From Pseudomonadota bacterium (lineage in GTDB: Bacteria > Pseudomonadota > Gammaproteobacteria > Steroidobacterales > Steroidobacteraceae): a stretch of DNA of 64,000 nt. A program made the translations under genes and the position numbers. The first letter of the stretch is position 1; each line of letters starts with the position of its first letter. The notes below the pieces were generated by a model, which made no database searches, was not told where the DNA came from, and saw only the letters and a program-made list of their open reading frames with translations. Positions 37,389 through 48,139 of the stretch are shown piece after piece. Location of the stretch: positions 1 to 64,000 of the forward strand of contig JAJYDK010000008.1 in the NCBI GenBank assembly GCA_021777555.1, given 5' to 3'.

Positions 37389-38578
37389 GCGCGAGCCTCG
37401 GCACGTCCATGTCCTTCGCACGCTCGAGCGTGCGCCCGCGGACGATCCACATCGACGCGACGACCTTGTGCCTGACGCTGGCGATCCTGCTGTTCGGCCT
37501 GGTCATGGTGACCTCGGCCTCGATCTCGATCGCAGGCCAGTACACCGGCAATCCCTTCTACTTCCTCGAGCGCCAGTTGATCGCCGCGGCCATCGGCGTG
37601 GCGGGCGCGGTGTTCGTGTTCTGCTTCAAGTGCGAGCGCCTCGAGCGCCTCTCGCCGTGGCTGCTGCTCGGGGCCGTGCTGCTGCTGCTCGCGGTGTTGG
37701 TGCCGGGCCTCGGCGAGCGCGTCAATGGCGGGCGGCGCTGGCTGCACCTCGCGGGCTTGAGCTTCCAGGTGTCGGAACTGGCGCGCGTGCTGGTGCTCAT
37801 CTACATCGCGAGCTACGCCGCCCGGCGCCAGGAGGAGCTGCGCGAGACCTTCACAGGGCTCGCCAAGCCGCTCGCGCTGCTTGCGCTGATCGCGGTGCTG
37901 CTGCTCGGTGAGCCGGACTTCGGCGCCGCGGCGGTGCTGTTCGCCGCAGGCTTCGGCATGCTGTTCCTCGGTGGCGCCCGGCTGCGTTACGTCGTGGGTC
38001 TCACAGTGCTGGCGGCGGCGGCTTTCGCGCTCCTCGCCGTCACCTCCGCCTACCGGCTGCGGCGCATCACCGGCTTCATGAATCCCTGGGCCTCCCCCTA
38101 CGGCGCGGGCTTTCAGCTCACCCAGTCGCTGATCGCCATCGGCCGCGGCAGCTGGTTCGGGGTGGGTCTCGGCAACAGCGTGCAGAAGCTCTTCTACCTG
38201 CCCGAGGCGCACACCGACTTCCTGTTCGCGGTGCTCGCCGAGGAGCTCGGGCTCGCCGGTGTCATCGCCACCGTCGGGCTGTTCGTCGCGCTCATCTGGC
38301 GCGCGTTCCAGATCGCTCGGCTCGCCGCCCGCGCCGAGATGATGTTTCACCAGCTGCTCGCCGCCGGCTTCGGGCTGTGGGTCGGCATGCAGGCCTTCAT
38401 CAACATCGGCGTCAACATGGGGGTATTGCCGACCAAGGGCCTGACGCTGCCGCTCATGAGCTACGGACGCTCGAGCATGATCGTGACGCTCATCTGGGTG
38501 GGGCTCCTGCTCAGGATTTACCACGAGATCGTGCTGGAGACGCGGGGAGCCGCCGTGCGCCACGAGGGAGCGACATGA
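37385..38578 (+). CDS. ftsW: Septal peptidoglycan glycosyltransferase FtsW
   Basis: A 397-residue SEDS-family polytopic membrane protein with ten predicted helices. Family segments include SSASISIA-like TM1, ERQLIAAAIGV, NGGRRWLHLAG, GEPDFGAAAVLF and the catalytic-loop aspartate region, then TKGLTLPLMSYGRSSM near the end. It polymerises glycan strands at the septum with FtsI. GTG start, GTGA overlap with murD; ATGA overlap with murG. Confidence 0.96.
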   Translation: MSASLGTSMSFARSSVRPRTIHIDATTLCLTLAILLFGLVMVTSASISIAGQYTGNPFYFLERQLIAAAIGVAGAVFVFCFKCERLERLSPWLLLGAVLLLLAVLVPGLGERVNGGRRWLHLAGLSFQVSELARVLVLIYIASYAARRQEELRETFTGLAKPLALLALIAVLLLGEPDFGAAAVLFAAGFGMLFLGGARLRYVVGLTVLAAAAFALLAVTSAYRLRRITGFMNPWASPYGAGFQLTQSLIAIGRGSWFGVGLGNSVQKLFYLPEAHTDFLFAVLAEELGLAGVIATVGLFVALIWRAFQIARLAARAEMMFHQLLAAGFGLWVGMQAFINIGVNMGVLPTKGLTLPLMSYGRSSMIVTLIWVGLLLRIYHEIVLETRGAAVRHEGAT

Positions 38579-39732
38579 CAGATTCCCCGGGAGCGAAGCT
38601 GAACGCGGCGCCGCTGCGGCCTGCTCCGGGCGAGGCCCGGGAAGCGCCGAGTAACCGTCCGGTGCTCATCATGGCCGGCGGTACCGGGGGACATGTCTTC
38701 CCGGCGCTGGCGCTCGCCCGTCGCCTGCGCGAGGAGTCCATCGAGGTGATCTGGCTCGGGACGCGCCGGGGCATCGAGGCGCGTCTCGTTCCCGCGCAGG
38801 GCATTCCCATCGAGTGGCTGTCGATCGGCGGGCTGCGGGGCAAGGGCATGGCGACGCGGCTCGCCGCCCCATGGCGCCTCGCCGTGGCGCTCTGGCAGGC
38901 GTTGCGGGTCATGTGGCGGCGTCGTCCGTCGGTGGTCGTGGGGCTCGGCGGTTTCGTCACCGGACCCGGAGGGGTTGCGGCGTGGCTTACCCGCCGTCCG
39001 CTCGTGATCCACGAGCAGAACGCGATCGCCGGCTTCACCAACCGCAGCCTCGCCCATCTGGCGCGGGAGGTGCTCGAGGCGTTTCCCGGCAGCTTCAGCG
39101 CCGGTGTCCGCACTCGCGCCATCGGCAATCCGGTGCGTAGGGAGATCGCCGCGCTGCCCGCCCCGGCCGAGCGCCTCGGGGCACGCAAAGGCCCCGTGCG
39201 ATTGCTGGTCATCGGCGGCAGCCAGGGTGCCGTGCGACTCAACACGGTGGTGCCGTATGCGCTGGCGCGGGTGACCGGGATCCGCTTCGACGTGCGCCAT
39301 CAGGCGGGCGAGCGCTGGTATGAGGCGTGTCGGCAGAGCTACGCCGATGCGGGCGTCGCGGCGCAGGTCACTGCGTTCATCGACGACATGGCCGAGGCGT
39401 ATGCCTGGGCCGATCTCGCGGTCTGCCGCTCGGGCGCGCTCACGGTCTCGGAACTCGCCGCCGCCGGCCTCGGCGCGGTGTTGGTGCCGTTTCCCGCCGC
39501 GGTGGACGATCACCAGACCTACAACGCCCGCTACCTGGTGCGTGCCGGCGCGGCGGTCCTCATGGCGGACCGGGAACTCACGGCCGAGCGGCTCGCCGCC
39601 GAGCTCGAGCGCCTGTGCGCCGATCGCACCCGGTTGATCGACATGGCCGGGAAGGCCCGCTCGCTCGCTCGCGTCGATGCGACCGAGCAGCTCGCGGCGG
39701 CCTGCCTCGGGCTCTCGAGGAGAGCGGCATGA
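38575..39732 (+). CDS. murG: UDP-GlcNAc--lipid I N-acetylglucosaminyltransferase
   Basis: A 385-residue peripheral membrane glycosyltransferase that makes lipid II. The N-domain has [17 protein letters not shown] and the C-domain has [12 protein letters not shown] and [15 protein letters not shown]. About 25 extra residues precede the glycine-rich loop compared with E. coli. The ATG overlaps the ftsW stop, which fixes the start. murC follows after 55 bases, the first real gap since rsmH. Confidence 0.96.
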   Translation: MTDSPGAKLNAAPLRPAPGEAREAPSNRPVLIMAGGTGGHVFPALALARRLREESIEVIWLGTRRGIEARLVPAQGIPIEWLSIGGLRGKGMATRLAAPWRLAVALWQALRVMWRRRPSVVVGLGGFVTGPGGVAAWLTRRPLVIHEQNAIAGFTNRSLAHLAREVLEAFPGSFSAGVRTRAIGNPVRREIAALPAPAERLGARKGPVRLLVIGGSQGAVRLNTVVPYALARVTGIRFDVRHQAGERWYEACRQSYADAGVAAQVTAFIDDMAEAYAWADLAVCRSGALTVSELAAAGLGAVLVPFPAAVDDHQTYNARYLVRAGAAVLMADRELTAERLAAELERLCADRTRLIDMAGKARSLARVDATEQLAAACLGLSRRAA

Positions 39733-39787
39733 GGGAACCGTCCGGGACGACGACGAGCGGCGGCAGCCGGCCCGAAGGGGTTTGCCG

Positions 39788-41311
39788 ATGAGTTTCGGTT
39801 CGCGAAAGCGGGGCTCAGAGGGCGCGGGGACGGAGCCGCGCAATGGGGACATGAGCCGCTGCGGACAGGGCGGGCGGCGCGGGCCTTCCGGCCTCGACCG
39901 CATGCGCCGCATCAACACCATCCACTTCGTCGGCATCGGTGGCAGCGGCATGAGCGGTATCGCCGAGGTGCTGCTGAATCTCGGCTACACCGTTCAGGGC
40001 TCCGACCTCAAGACGAGTCCGGTGATCGAGCGGCTGACGCGGCTCGGCGCCACGGTGCGGCTCGGGCACGATGCCCGGCACATCGCGGGCGCGGACGTGT
40101 TGGTCGTCTCCGGCGCCATCACCGCGGGCAATCCGGAAGTGGATGCGGCGCTCGAGCGGCGTGTGCCGGTGGTCTCGCGCGCCGAGATGCTCGGGGAGCT
40201 GATGCGCTTCCGCCATGCGATCGCCGTGGCCGGCACGCACGGCAAGACCACCACCACCAGTCTCGTGGCCAGCATCCTCGCCGAGGGCGGGGAGGATCCG
40301 ACATTCGTGATCGGGGGGCGCCTGAAGAGCGCCGGCAGTCATGCGCGTCTCGGCGCGGGTCCCTACCTGGTGGCCGAGGCCGACGAGAGCGACGCCTCGT
40401 TCATGCACCTGCAGCCGCTGATCTCCGTGGTCACCAACATCGATAACGACCATCTGGCGACCCACGGCGGCGATTTCGAGAAGCTCAAGGAGAGCTTCAT
40501 CGATTTTCTGCACAACCTGCCGTTCTACGGGCTGGCCGTGCTGTGTATCGAATGTGAGAACGTGCGTGCCATCCTGCCACGCGTCGGCAGGCCGGTCCTG
40601 ACATACGGACTCGGTGCGGATGCGGACGTGCGTGCCAGTGACGTGCGCCGCATGGGCCTGCAGACCCGCTTCCTCGTGAGGCGCCCCTCGAGCGACCCGC
40701 TCGAGGTGACAGTCAATCTTCCCGGCGCCCACAACGTGTTGAATTCCCTGGCGGCCATCGCCGTCGCCACCGAGCTCGGCATCGATGACGCGGCCATCGG
40801 ACGGGCGCTGATGAGCTTCCAGGGCGTCGATCGGCGGCTGCAACGCGTGGCCGACGTCAGAACGGCCGTGGGCACGGTGACTGTCATCGACGATTACGGC
40901 CATCATCCGACCGAGGTGGCCGCGACGCTCGAGGCGCTGCGCCAGGGTTACCCGGGGCGGCGCATCGTGCTCGCCTTTCAGCCGCACCGCTACAGCCGCA
41001 CCCACGATCTGATCGACGATTTCGGCAAGGTGCTCTCCACGGTCGATGTGCTGCTGGTGACGGAGGTCTATGCGGCCGGGGAGGCGCCGATCGCGGGCGC
41101 CGACGGCCGGGCGATCTGCCGCACCGTGCGCAGCCGCGGGCAGGTCGAGCCGCTGTTCGTCGAGCGGGTCGAGGAGCTCGCGGATTCCCTCAAGGACGTC
41201 ATCCGCGACGGCGATGTGATCGTGACCATGGGTGCAGGCAACATCAGCGCGGTCTCGCACGGCCTCGCCGAACGGTTCGCCCGCTTGAGCCCGCCGCGGA
41301 GCGCGCCATGA
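39788..41311 (+). CDS. murC: UDP-N-acetylmuramate--L-alanine ligase
   Basis: A 507-residue ligase adding L-alanine to UDP-MurNAc. It begins its conserved part at [20 protein letters not shown], with P-loop [19 protein letters not shown] and [13 protein letters not shown] 39788 has AAGGGG seven bases upstream and gives a basic 38-residue extension. A later ATG at 39902 would start at MRRINTIHF but has no ribosome-binding site. The stop overlaps murB (ATGA). Confidence 0.95.
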   Translation: MSFGSRKRGSEGAGTEPRNGDMSRCGQGGRRGPSGLDRMRRINTIHFVGIGGSGMSGIAEVLLNLGYTVQGSDLKTSPVIERLTRLGATVRLGHDARHIAGADVLVVSGAITAGNPEVDAALERRVPVVSRAEMLGELMRFRHAIAVAGTHGKTTTTSLVASILAEGGEDPTFVIGGRLKSAGSHARLGAGPYLVAEADESDASFMHLQPLISVVTNIDNDHLATHGGDFEKLKESFIDFLHNLPFYGLAVLCIECENVRAILPRVGRPVLTYGLGADADVRASDVRRMGLQTRFLVRRPSSDPLEVTVNLPGAHNVLNSLAAIAVATELGIDDAAIGRALMSFQGVDRRLQRVADVRTAVGTVTVIDDYGHHPTEVAATLEALRQGYPGRRIVLAFQPHRYSRTHDLIDDFGKVLSTVDVLLVTEVYAAGEAPIAGADGRAICRTVRSRGQVEPLFVERVEELADSLKDVIRDGDVIVTMGAGNISAVSHGLAERFARLSPPRSAP

Positions 41312-42204
41312 CGGTGTCGGTCGCAGAGCAGTTCCTGGGGCGTATCCGGCGCGATGAGCCGATGAGCCGCCACACCTCGTGGCATGTCGGGGGGCCCGCG
41401 GAGATCTATTTCACGCCGGCCGATCGCGCCGAGCTCGCCGCGTTCCTGCGCAGCCTCTCGCCGCAGACGCCGGTGTGCTGGGTGGGACTCGGGAGCAATC
41501 TGCTGGTGCGCGATGGAGGCCTGCGCGGAGTCGTCATCAGCACCCAGGGCGTGCTCGATCGGCTCGACCGTCTCAGCGAGAACACCGTGTATGGAGAGGC
41601 GGGAGCCGCGTGCGCGCGCCTCGCCAGGCAGTGCATCCGCTGGGGACTCGGCCCGGCGGAGTTCTTCGCCGGCATCCCGGGCACACTCGGCGGCGCGCTT
41701 GCGATGAACGCGGGTGCCTTCGGTGGGGAGACCTGGAGACATGTGGTCGAGGTCGAGACGATCGACCGGCACGGTCGCGAGCACCGCCGCAATGCCGATG
41801 AATACCGCGTGGGTTACCGGCGGGTCGAGCCGCCGCAACCCGAGGAATGGTTCCTCGCCGCGACGCTGCGCTTCGAGATGCGCCCCACGGCGCACGAGCG
41901 CGAGGTGCGAGCGCTTCTCGAGCGACGCCGCGCGACCCAACCCATCGGAGAGTGGAGTTGCGGCTCGGTCTTCACGAATCCGCCCGGGGACCATGCCGCG
42001 CGCCTGATCGAGGCGGCGGGCCTTAAGGGCCATGCGGTCGGCGGCGCATCGGTCTCCACCAAGCATGCCAACTTCATCATCAATCACGGCGACGCCACCG
42101 CCGCGGACATCGAAACGCTGATCCGGCAGGTGCGCGAGGCGGTCGAGCGGGCGTATGGCGTGAGTCTGCACCCCGAGGTGCGCATCGTGGGGGAGGCGGC
42201 CTGA
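41308..42204 (+). CDS. murB: UDP-N-acetylenolpyruvoylglucosamine reductase, short type
   Basis: A 298-residue FAD enzyme reducing the enolpyruvyl product of MurA. FAD-binding segments are [28 protein letters not shown] and [19 protein letters not shown]. The catalytic serine is in [18 protein letters not shown] and the C-terminal glutamate region in LHPEVRIVG. The length marks the shorter type II MurB found in many Gram-positives and some Proteobacteria, not the 342-residue E. coli type I. ddl overlaps by one base. Confidence 0.95.
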   Translation: MTVSVAEQFLGRIRRDEPMSRHTSWHVGGPAEIYFTPADRAELAAFLRSLSPQTPVCWVGLGSNLLVRDGGLRGVVISTQGVLDRLDRLSENTVYGEAGAACARLARQCIRWGLGPAEFFAGIPGTLGGALAMNAGAFGGETWRHVVEVETIDRHGREHRRNADEYRVGYRRVEPPQPEEWFLAATLRFEMRPTAHEREVRALLERRRATQPIGEWSCGSVFTNPPGDHAARLIEAAGLKGHAVGGASVSTKHANFIINHGDATAADIETLIRQVREAVERAYGVSLHPEVRIVGEAA

Positions 42205-43193
42205 TGCGCCTGCAGCACGATCCGGCGTGGTTCCGGCGCGCGACCCGGCCGGAGGAGTTCGGGCGGGTCGCGGTGCTCTTCGGCGGCGATTCGAGCGAGC
42301 GCGAGGTGTCGCTCCTCTCGGGCAACGCCGTGCTCGAGGCCCTGAGGCGCCGTGGCGTCGATGCACAGGGATTCGATCCGCGGGATCGAGCGCTGCCGGA
42401 GCTCCTGGAGCGAGGCATCACGCGTGTCTGGATCGCGTTGCACGGCCCCGGCGGTGAGGATGGCACCCTGCAGGGCGCGCTCGAGTACCTCGGCGTTCCC
42501 TACACCGGGAGCGGCGTGATGGGCTCGGCCATCGGCATGGACAAGTTGCGCACCAAGCGCCTCGCCCGGGCGGCGGGAATCATGACGCCCGAGGCGATCG
42601 AGCTTGCGGGGCCGGGCGATTTCGAGCTGGCCCTCGAGCGCCTGAAGCTCCCCCTCATCGTGAAGCCGGCGACCCAGGGCTCGAGTGTCGGCATGACCAA
42701 GGTCGCGCACGCTCAGGAGCTGGCGGCGGCATTTGCGGCCGCCCGCGCAACGGACCCCCGTGTGTTCGCGGAAGCCTGGATCACCGGCCGCGAGTACACG
42801 GTGGCGCTGCTGCAGGGCGAGGCGCTGCCTTCCATCCGCATCGAAACGCCGCGCGACTTCTACGATTACGAGGCGAAGTATCTGCGCGAGGACACGCGCT
42901 ACATCTGTCCTTCAGGGCTCTCCGGGCCCGCCGAGCAGCACCTCGAGAACCTCGCGCTCGCGGCCTTCGAGGCCGCGGGCGCCGAGGGCTGGGGACGGGC
43001 CGACTTCATGATGGATGTCTCGGGCCGGCCGCTGCTCATCGAGATCAACACCGTGCCGGGCATGACGGGACACTCGCTGGTTCCCATGGCCGCCCGTGCC
43101 GCCGGCATCGACTTCGAGGAGCTCGCCTGGCGCGTGCTCGAGACCAGTTTCGTGCGCCGGCCCGCCGCGGCGACCGGGGAAGGGGGCCGATAG
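42204..43193 (+). CDS. ddl: D-alanine--D-alanine ligase
   Basis: A 329-residue ATP-grasp ligase (DdlB type). N-terminal VAVLFGGDSSEREVSLLSG, then ALHGPGGEDGTLQGALE, the ATP-grasp lysine segment LIVKPATQGSSVGMTKV, and C-terminal LLIEINTVPGMTGHSLVP with the metal ligands. Product D-Ala-D-Ala feeds MurF. It starts on the last base of the murB stop (TGATG). About 20 residues precede the core, slightly more than usual. Confidence 0.96.
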   Translation: MRLQHDPAWFRRATRPEEFGRVAVLFGGDSSEREVSLLSGNAVLEALRRRGVDAQGFDPRDRALPELLERGITRVWIALHGPGGEDGTLQGALEYLGVPYTGSGVMGSAIGMDKLRTKRLARAAGIMTPEAIELAGPGDFELALERLKLPLIVKPATQGSSVGMTKVAHAQELAAAFAAARATDPRVFAEAWITGREYTVALLQGEALPSIRIETPRDFYDYEAKYLREDTRYICPSGLSGPAEQHLENLALAAFEAAGAEGWGRADFMMDVSGRPLLIEINTVPGMTGHSLVPMAARAAGIDFEELAWRVLETSFVRRPAAATGEGGR

Positions 43194-43195
43194 CC

Positions 43196-44059
43196 ATGTG
43201 GCCGTGGAAGCCCTCCCGCAAGCGGCGCGCAAGCGAACGCCCCGAGACGCCACCGCGGCGCTGGGTGTCCCGGGCGCTCGCGGCCGCCGCGGTGTTGGTG
43301 GTGCTGCTCTCGGCACTGTGGTCGCTCGATCTGCCCATCCGCACCGTCACGGTCACCGGACGCTTCCGGCATGTCTCCCCGGCACAGATCGAGCGGACGG
43401 TTGCGCAACAGGTGCGCGGGGCGGGGCTGCTCACCGTGAGTCTGGCGGACGTGCGCCACGCCGTGGCCCAGCTCCCCTGGGTGGCATCGGTGAGCGTGCA
43501 GCGGGCCTGGCCGCACGGCCTCGACGTGTGGGTGCAGGAGCAGGTCGCCGCCGCCCGTTGGAACTCGGACGGGTTGGTCAACGCGAACGGCGAGTTGTTC
43601 GTGACGCACACAGACGTCGTGCCCCCGGGACTCGCCCGGCTGAGCGGTCCCGACGGAATGCAGACGGACGTCACTCGGCGCTATCTCGCCATGGCCGAAC
43701 GCCTGGCGCCGAGCGGACTCACCATCGAGGCGCTCGGACTCGATGCGCGCGGCACCTGGCAGTTCAGCTTGAGCGACGGCATCACTGTCCGGCTCGGGCG
43801 CTCCCAGGTCGCGGAGCGTTTCAACAGGTTCATGAGCGCCGCGCTCGGCATCGTCGAGCAGCGCGCCGCAGAGATCTCTCACGTGGACATGCGTTACACG
43901 AATGGTTTCGCCATCGGCTGGCGTAAAGGTGCACTGCACAATGCAATACCAAGCGAAGGCCGGCACGCACGGCCGGCTGCCCCATCAAGCTCACACCACC
44001 GGCTCGCCAAGAGCGCCGCAGGCGCCCTACAGCTCCGCGCGGAGAACCGCGATGCGTAA
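43196..44059 (+). CDS. ftsQ: Cell division protein FtsQ
   Basis: A 287-residue bitopic divisome protein. It has a short basic cytoplasmic end, one membrane segment (AAAAVLVVLLSALWSLDL, about residues 28-46), a POTRA domain beginning IRTVTVTGRFRHVSPAQIE, and the FtsQ beta domain to about residue 245. The last 40 or so residues are low-complexity, basic and probably disordered. It binds FtsB and FtsL. It starts two bases after ddl and ends 8 bases inside ftsA. Confidence 0.94.
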   Translation: MWPWKPSRKRRASERPETPPRRWVSRALAAAAVLVVLLSALWSLDLPIRTVTVTGRFRHVSPAQIERTVAQQVRGAGLLTVSLADVRHAVAQLPWVASVSVQRAWPHGLDVWVQEQVAAARWNSDGLVNANGELFVTHTDVVPPGLARLSGPDGMQTDVTRRYLAMAERLAPSGLTIEALGLDARGTWQFSLSDGITVRLGRSQVAERFNRFMSAALGIVEQRAAEISHVDMRYTNGFAIGWRKGALHNAIPSEGRHARPAAPSSSHHRLAKSAAGALQLRAENRDA

Positions 44060-45287
44060 ACGGACCGACAGAGACCTCATCGTCGGCCTCGATATCGGCA
44101 CCTCCAAGGTCCTCGCCCTGGTCGGAGAGGTCGGGGCGGATGGCGCCATCGAGGTGCTGGGAGTCGGCTCGCAGCCCTCGCGGGGCCTGAAGAAGGGCGT
44201 GGTCGTGAACATCGAGTCGACCGTGCAGTCGATCCAGCGGGCCGTGGAGGAGGCGGAGCTCATGGCCGGCTGCGAGATCCACTCGGTGTTCGCCGGCATC
44301 GCCGGCAGCCACGTGAGGAGCCTCAATTCCCACGGCGTGGTGGCGATCCGCGACCGCGAGGTGACCGCGGGCGATGTCGGGCACGTCATCGATGCGGCCA
44401 AGGCGGTGGCCATTCCCGCGGACCAGAAGATCCTGCACGTGCTGCCCCAGGAGTTCATCGTGGACGGCCAGGAGGGGATCCGCGACCCGATCGGCATGTC
44501 GGGGGTGCGCCTGGAGGCGAAGGTGCACATCGTCACCGGAGCCGACAGCGCCGCGCAGAACATCGAGAAGTGCATCAAGCGCTGCGGGCTCGAGGTGGAC
44601 GACGTGGTGCTCGAGCAGCTCGCCTCGAGCTTCGCGGTGCTCACCGACGATGAGAAGGAGCTCGGTGTGTGCATGGTCGACATCGGCGGCGGCACCACCG
44701 ACATCGCGGTCTTCGTCCAGGGGGCGATCCGCCACACGGCCGTGATTCCGATCGCCGGCGACCAGGTCACCAATGACATCGCCGTGTCCATGCGCACCCC
44801 GACCCAGCACGCCGAGGACATCAAGATCCGCTACGCCTGCGCGCTCTCGCAGCTCGCCAACCCCGACGAAAGCATCGAGGTGCCGAGCGTCGGGGACCGG
44901 CCGGCGCGCCGTCTCGCCCGCCAGACGCTCGCGGAGATCGTCGAGCCGCGCTACGAGGAGCTGTTCGGCCTGGTGCGCGACGAACTGCGCAGGAGCGGCT
45001 TCGAGGAGCTCATCGTGGCGGGCGTGGTGCTCACCGGCGGCAGCGCCCGCATGGAGGGGGCGATCGAGCTCGCCGAGGAGGTGTTCCACGTGCCGGTGCG
45101 ATTGGGGCTGCCGCACGAGGTGCAGGGGCTCACCGACGTCGTTCGCAATCCCGTTTTCTCCACGGGCGTGGGCCTCTTGCTCTACGCGCGTGACAACATC
45201 TTGCCCGCGCGCCGCGGGAGGTCCCTGGGAGGCAACGCCAAGACGGCTCTCGGCCGCATGCGTACCTGGTTCCAGGGGAACTTCTGA
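44052..45287 (+). CDS. ftsA: Cell division protein FtsA
   Basis: A 411-residue actin-like ATPase that ties FtsZ filaments to the membrane. The actin phosphate-1 motif is [16 protein letters not shown], phosphate-2 [13 protein letters not shown], and adenosine motif [12 protein letters not shown]. The C-terminus ends in an amphipathic basic helix ([11 protein letters not shown]), the membrane-targeting sequence. ATG 44052 gives the standard length; a GGAG site lies just before it inside the ftsQ end. Confidence 0.97.
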   Translation: MRKRTDRDLIVGLDIGTSKVLALVGEVGADGAIEVLGVGSQPSRGLKKGVVVNIESTVQSIQRAVEEAELMAGCEIHSVFAGIAGSHVRSLNSHGVVAIRDREVTAGDVGHVIDAAKAVAIPADQKILHVLPQEFIVDGQEGIRDPIGMSGVRLEAKVHIVTGADSAAQNIEKCIKRCGLEVDDVVLEQLASSFAVLTDDEKELGVCMVDIGGGTTDIAVFVQGAIRHTAVIPIAGDQVTNDIAVSMRTPTQHAEDIKIRYACALSQLANPDESIEVPSVGDRPARRLARQTLAEIVEPRYEELFGLVRDELRRSGFEELIVAGVVLTGGSARMEGAIELAEEVFHVPVRLGLPHEVQGLTDVVRNPVFSTGVGLLLYARDNILPARRGRSLGGNAKTALGRMRTWFQGNF

Positions 45288-45336
45288 CATCGACCCATAC
45301 AAACAACTCAATCTGATTTCAATCGAGGAGCGCACA

Positions 45337-46539
45337 ATGTTCGAACTGATGGATGCCTACACCCAGAGCGCCGTGATCAAGGTCATCGGCGTGGGCGGGG
45401 GCGGAGGAAACGCCGTCGCCCACATGCTGACGACCGGAATCGAAGGCGTGGAATTCATGTGCATCAACACCGACTCGCAGGCCCTGAAGCACGCGAAAGT
45501 GAAGACCGCGCTGCAGATCGGCAGCAACATCACCAAGGGACTGGGTGCGGGCGCCGACCCGGAAGTGGGCCGTCAGGCGGCCATGGAGGACCGCGACCGC
45601 ATCGTCGAGCTCATCAAGGGCTGCGACATGCTGTTCATCACCGCGGGGATGGGCGGCGGCACGGGCACCGGGGGCGCTCCCGTGGTCGCGCAGGTCGCCA
45701 AGGAGATGGGGATCCTCACGGTCGCCGTGGTGACCCGGCCCTTCGAGATGGAGGGCGGCAAGCGCTCGCACGTGGCCGAACACGGCATCGCCGAGCTCGG
45801 CAAGTACTGCGACTCGCTCATCACCATTCCCAATCAGAAGCTGCTCACCGTGCTCGGCGCGCAGACGACGCTCCTCGATGCGTTCAAGTCCGCCAACCAG
45901 GTGCTGCAGGGCGCGGTGCAGGGCATCGCCGAGCTCATCACCCGTCCCGGGCTCATCAACGTCGATTTCGCCGACGTGCGCACGGTGATGTCCGAGACCG
46001 GCATGGCCATGATGGGTACGGGCGCGGCGAGCGGCGAAGGCCGGGCGCGGGCGGCGGCCGAGGCCGCGGTGTCTTCCCCGCTCCTCGAGGAGATCAACCT
46101 GGCGGGCGCTCACGGGATCCTGGTCAACGTCACGGCGGGCATGGACCTGTCCATCGGCGAGTTCCAGGAGGTCGGTCAGATCATCAAGGAATTCGCTTCC
46201 GAGGACGCCACGGTGGTGGTGGGTACGGTCATCGACCCGGACCTCAGCAACCAGGTGCGCGTGACCGTGGTCGCCACGGGGCTCGGCCGGCCGGCCACCG
46301 CGGCTGCGCGGCCGCAGTCGACCGCCCGGGTCGAGCGTGAGCACGTCCCGCAGCGCGAGACGCGCCCCGAGCCGCCCATGCGGGTCGTGCGCCGCGGCCC
46401 GCCCTCGAGCAGCGATTACGCGCGGCTCGATCGTCCGACGGTGCAGCGGCAGCGGGCGGTGGGCGACGGGCTGCGTCAGGACATCGCTCCCGATGACCTG
46501 CTCGACATCCCGGCCTTCCTGCGCCGCCAGGCCGACTGA
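45337..46539 (+). CDS. ftsZ: Cell division GTPase FtsZ
   Basis: A 400-residue tubulin homologue forming the division ring. The core starts [19 protein letters not shown], and the GTP signature GGGTGTG is at about 106-112. The T7 loop region precedes a long variable linker (about 320-385) rich in Arg and Pro. The C-terminal peptide [15 protein letters not shown] that binds FtsA, ZipA and ZapD is intact. GAGGAG lies 6 bases before the ATG. Confidence 0.98.
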   Translation: MFELMDAYTQSAVIKVIGVGGGGGNAVAHMLTTGIEGVEFMCINTDSQALKHAKVKTALQIGSNITKGLGAGADPEVGRQAAMEDRDRIVELIKGCDMLFITAGMGGGTGTGGAPVVAQVAKEMGILTVAVVTRPFEMEGGKRSHVAEHGIAELGKYCDSLITIPNQKLLTVLGAQTTLLDAFKSANQVLQGAVQGIAELITRPGLINVDFADVRTVMSETGMAMMGTGAASGEGRARAAAEAAVSSPLLEEINLAGAHGILVNVTAGMDLSIGEFQEVGQIIKEFASEDATVVVGTVIDPDLSNQVRVTVVATGLGRPATAAARPQSTARVEREHVPQRETRPEPPMRVVRRGPPSSSDYARLDRPTVQRQRAVGDGLRQDIAPDDLLDIPAFLRRQAD

Positions 46540-46550
46540 GCGGGCCGGCG

Positions 46551-46599
46551 CAGGGGCCTCGCTCGCGGGTCCGGGCCGGGACCCGCGAAGTGGCCCCTG
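46551..46599. terminator. Large hairpin behind ftsZ
   Basis: An outer stem CAGGGGCC / GGCCCCTG (46551-46558 and 46592-46599) encloses a perfect 10-bp inner stem TCGCGGGTCC / GGACCCGCGA (46563-46572 and 46579-46588). It begins 12 bases behind the ftsZ stop. The downstream side has an A-run, not a T-run, so intrinsic termination is uncertain. It may attenuate read-through into lpxC or protect the ftsZ 3' end. Confidence 0.55.
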
Positions 46600-46739
46600 T
46601 AGGGCACTGTAAAAAATGGGGGGAGGGGCCGAAATGGAGTAAAGGGAGCGCCTGTGGTAGGGTAGCGCGCTATTTCGCGCGCGCCCGGTCCACCTACGGG
46701 AGGCCGGCGCGTTTTTACGAGATCGCAAAAGAACGAAGC

Positions 46740-47657
46740 ATGGTTGGACAACGGACGCTGAAGAATTCGATTCGCGCAACCGGCGTGGGACTGCATACGG
46801 GCAAGAAGGTGCTGATGACCTTGCGCCCGGCGCCCGCGGATGCGGGGATCATCTTCCGCCGCACCGACCTGCCGCCGCCGGCCGAGGTCCCCGCCCATGC
46901 GGAGAATGTCGGCGACACCATGCTCGGCACCACGCTGTGCAAGGGTGAGACCCGGGTCTCGACCGTGGAGCACCTGTTGTCGGCGTTCGCGGGTCTCGGC
47001 ATCGACAATGCGGTGGTCGAGCTCTCCGCTCCCGAGGTGCCCATCATGGACGGCAGCGCGGGCCCGTTCGTGTTCCTGCTGCAGTCGGCGGGGATCGAGG
47101 AGCTGCGCTCGCCGAAGCGCTTCATCCGCATCAAGAAGCGCCTGCGGGTCGCCGACGGGGACAAGTGGGCCGAATTCACGCCCTTCGACGGCTTCAAGGT
47201 CAACTTCGAGATCGAGTTCAACCACCCGTTGTTCAAGCGCCGGGCCCAGAAAGCCTCGATGGACTTCTCGACCACCTCGTTCCTGAAGGAGGTGAGCCGG
47301 GCACGCACCTTCGGGTTCCTGCGCGATCTCGAGACGCTGCGGGAGCGCAATCTCGCGCTCGGCGGCAACCTCGACAACGCCATCGTGCTCGATGATTTCC
47401 GGGTGTTGAACGAGGACGGCCTGCGCTACGAGGACGAGTTCGTCAAGCACAAGATCCTCGATGCGATCGGCGACCTGTACCTGCTCGGCCACGGGCTCAT
47501 CGGTGAATTCAGCGGCTACAAGTCCGGGCATGCGCTCAACAACAAGCTGCTGCGGGCGCTGAAGGCGGAGCCTTCCGCGTGGGAGGAAGTGGCCTTCGAT
47601 TCGTACGCCGAGGCGCCGATTTCCTACATCGAGGCACCGGCGCTGCCGGGCGGCTGA
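46740..47657 (+). CDS. lpxC: UDP-3-O-acyl-N-acetylglucosamine deacetylase
   Basis: A 305-residue zinc enzyme, the committed step of lipid A synthesis. Start [20 protein letters not shown] is typical; the zinc ligand His78 is in VEHLLSAF, and [15 protein letters not shown] supplies the second His and the Asp. The distal SGHALNN carries the general acid histidine. The length equals E. coli. The 200-base gap after ftsZ should contain its own promoter, but none is clear. The C-terminus lacks an obvious FtsH degradation tag like the E. coli tail. Confidence 0.97.
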   Translation: MVGQRTLKNSIRATGVGLHTGKKVLMTLRPAPADAGIIFRRTDLPPPAEVPAHAENVGDTMLGTTLCKGETRVSTVEHLLSAFAGLGIDNAVVELSAPEVPIMDGSAGPFVFLLQSAGIEELRSPKRFIRIKKRLRVADGDKWAEFTPFDGFKVNFEIEFNHPLFKRRAQKASMDFSTTSFLKEVSRARTFGFLRDLETLRERNLALGGNLDNAIVLDDFRVLNEDGLRYEDEFVKHKILDAIGDLYLLGHGLIGEFSGYKSGHALNNKLLRALKAEPSAWEEVAFDSYAEAPISYIEAPALPGG

Positions 47658-47709
47658 GGGCGCCCGGAGGCGCTCACGCCCGCGACGGCGGGCTCGGGAG
47701 GCGGCCCGG

Positions 47710-48075
47710 TCACGACGGTCCGATTTTTCCGGGCAGGACTTTGACGGTCACCCGTTTGATGTTGGGATCGGTCTCGCGCACTTCCCGGTCGAGGTCCTGC
47801 AGCGCATAGCGCAGCCGCGCCGACCATGCGGCGGACTCGGCCAACACGGTGAGCGCGCCCTCGCGCTCGACCACTCCGGTGATGCGTCCGGCCAGCTCGG
47901 CCGGCAGATGCGCCGCAAGCCAACTTCGCCAGAACGCCTGGCGCGCGCTCTGGTCGCCGATGCGCGACAGAACGGGCGCGCTGCGAGTTAACAGATCGCG
48001 AATGGATCGCACGCCGCCGTGACCGGCTGCCGAACTCTGGTTTTTGCGCTTGTGCCGATGAGTCATTTTGGGCAT
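47710..48075 (-). CDS. dciA: DciA-type replicative helicase loader (DUF721)
   Basis: A 121-residue small basic protein of the DUF721/DciA family. A lysine- and arginine-rich start (MTHRHKRKN) is followed by SIRDLLTRSAPVL and a KH-like domain with SAAWSARLRYAL and IKRVTVKVLP. DciA loads DnaB in bacteria lacking DnaC, the ancestral state. A second ATG three codons in is equally possible. It stands opposite the surrounding genes, between lpxC and the M23 gene, as in Pseudomonas. Confidence 0.85.
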   Translation of the reverse strand: MPKMTHRHKRKNQSSAAGHGGVRSIRDLLTRSAPVLSRIGDQSARQAFWRSWLAAHLPAELAGRITGVVEREGALTVLAESAAWSARLRYALQDLDREVRETDPNIKRVTVKVLPGKIGPS

Positions 48076-48139
48076 AGTCGCCCGCCAGGTCTGGGACTGG
48101 ACCCGAACTGTATACCGAGTCTACGCGAGAGATCAGATC

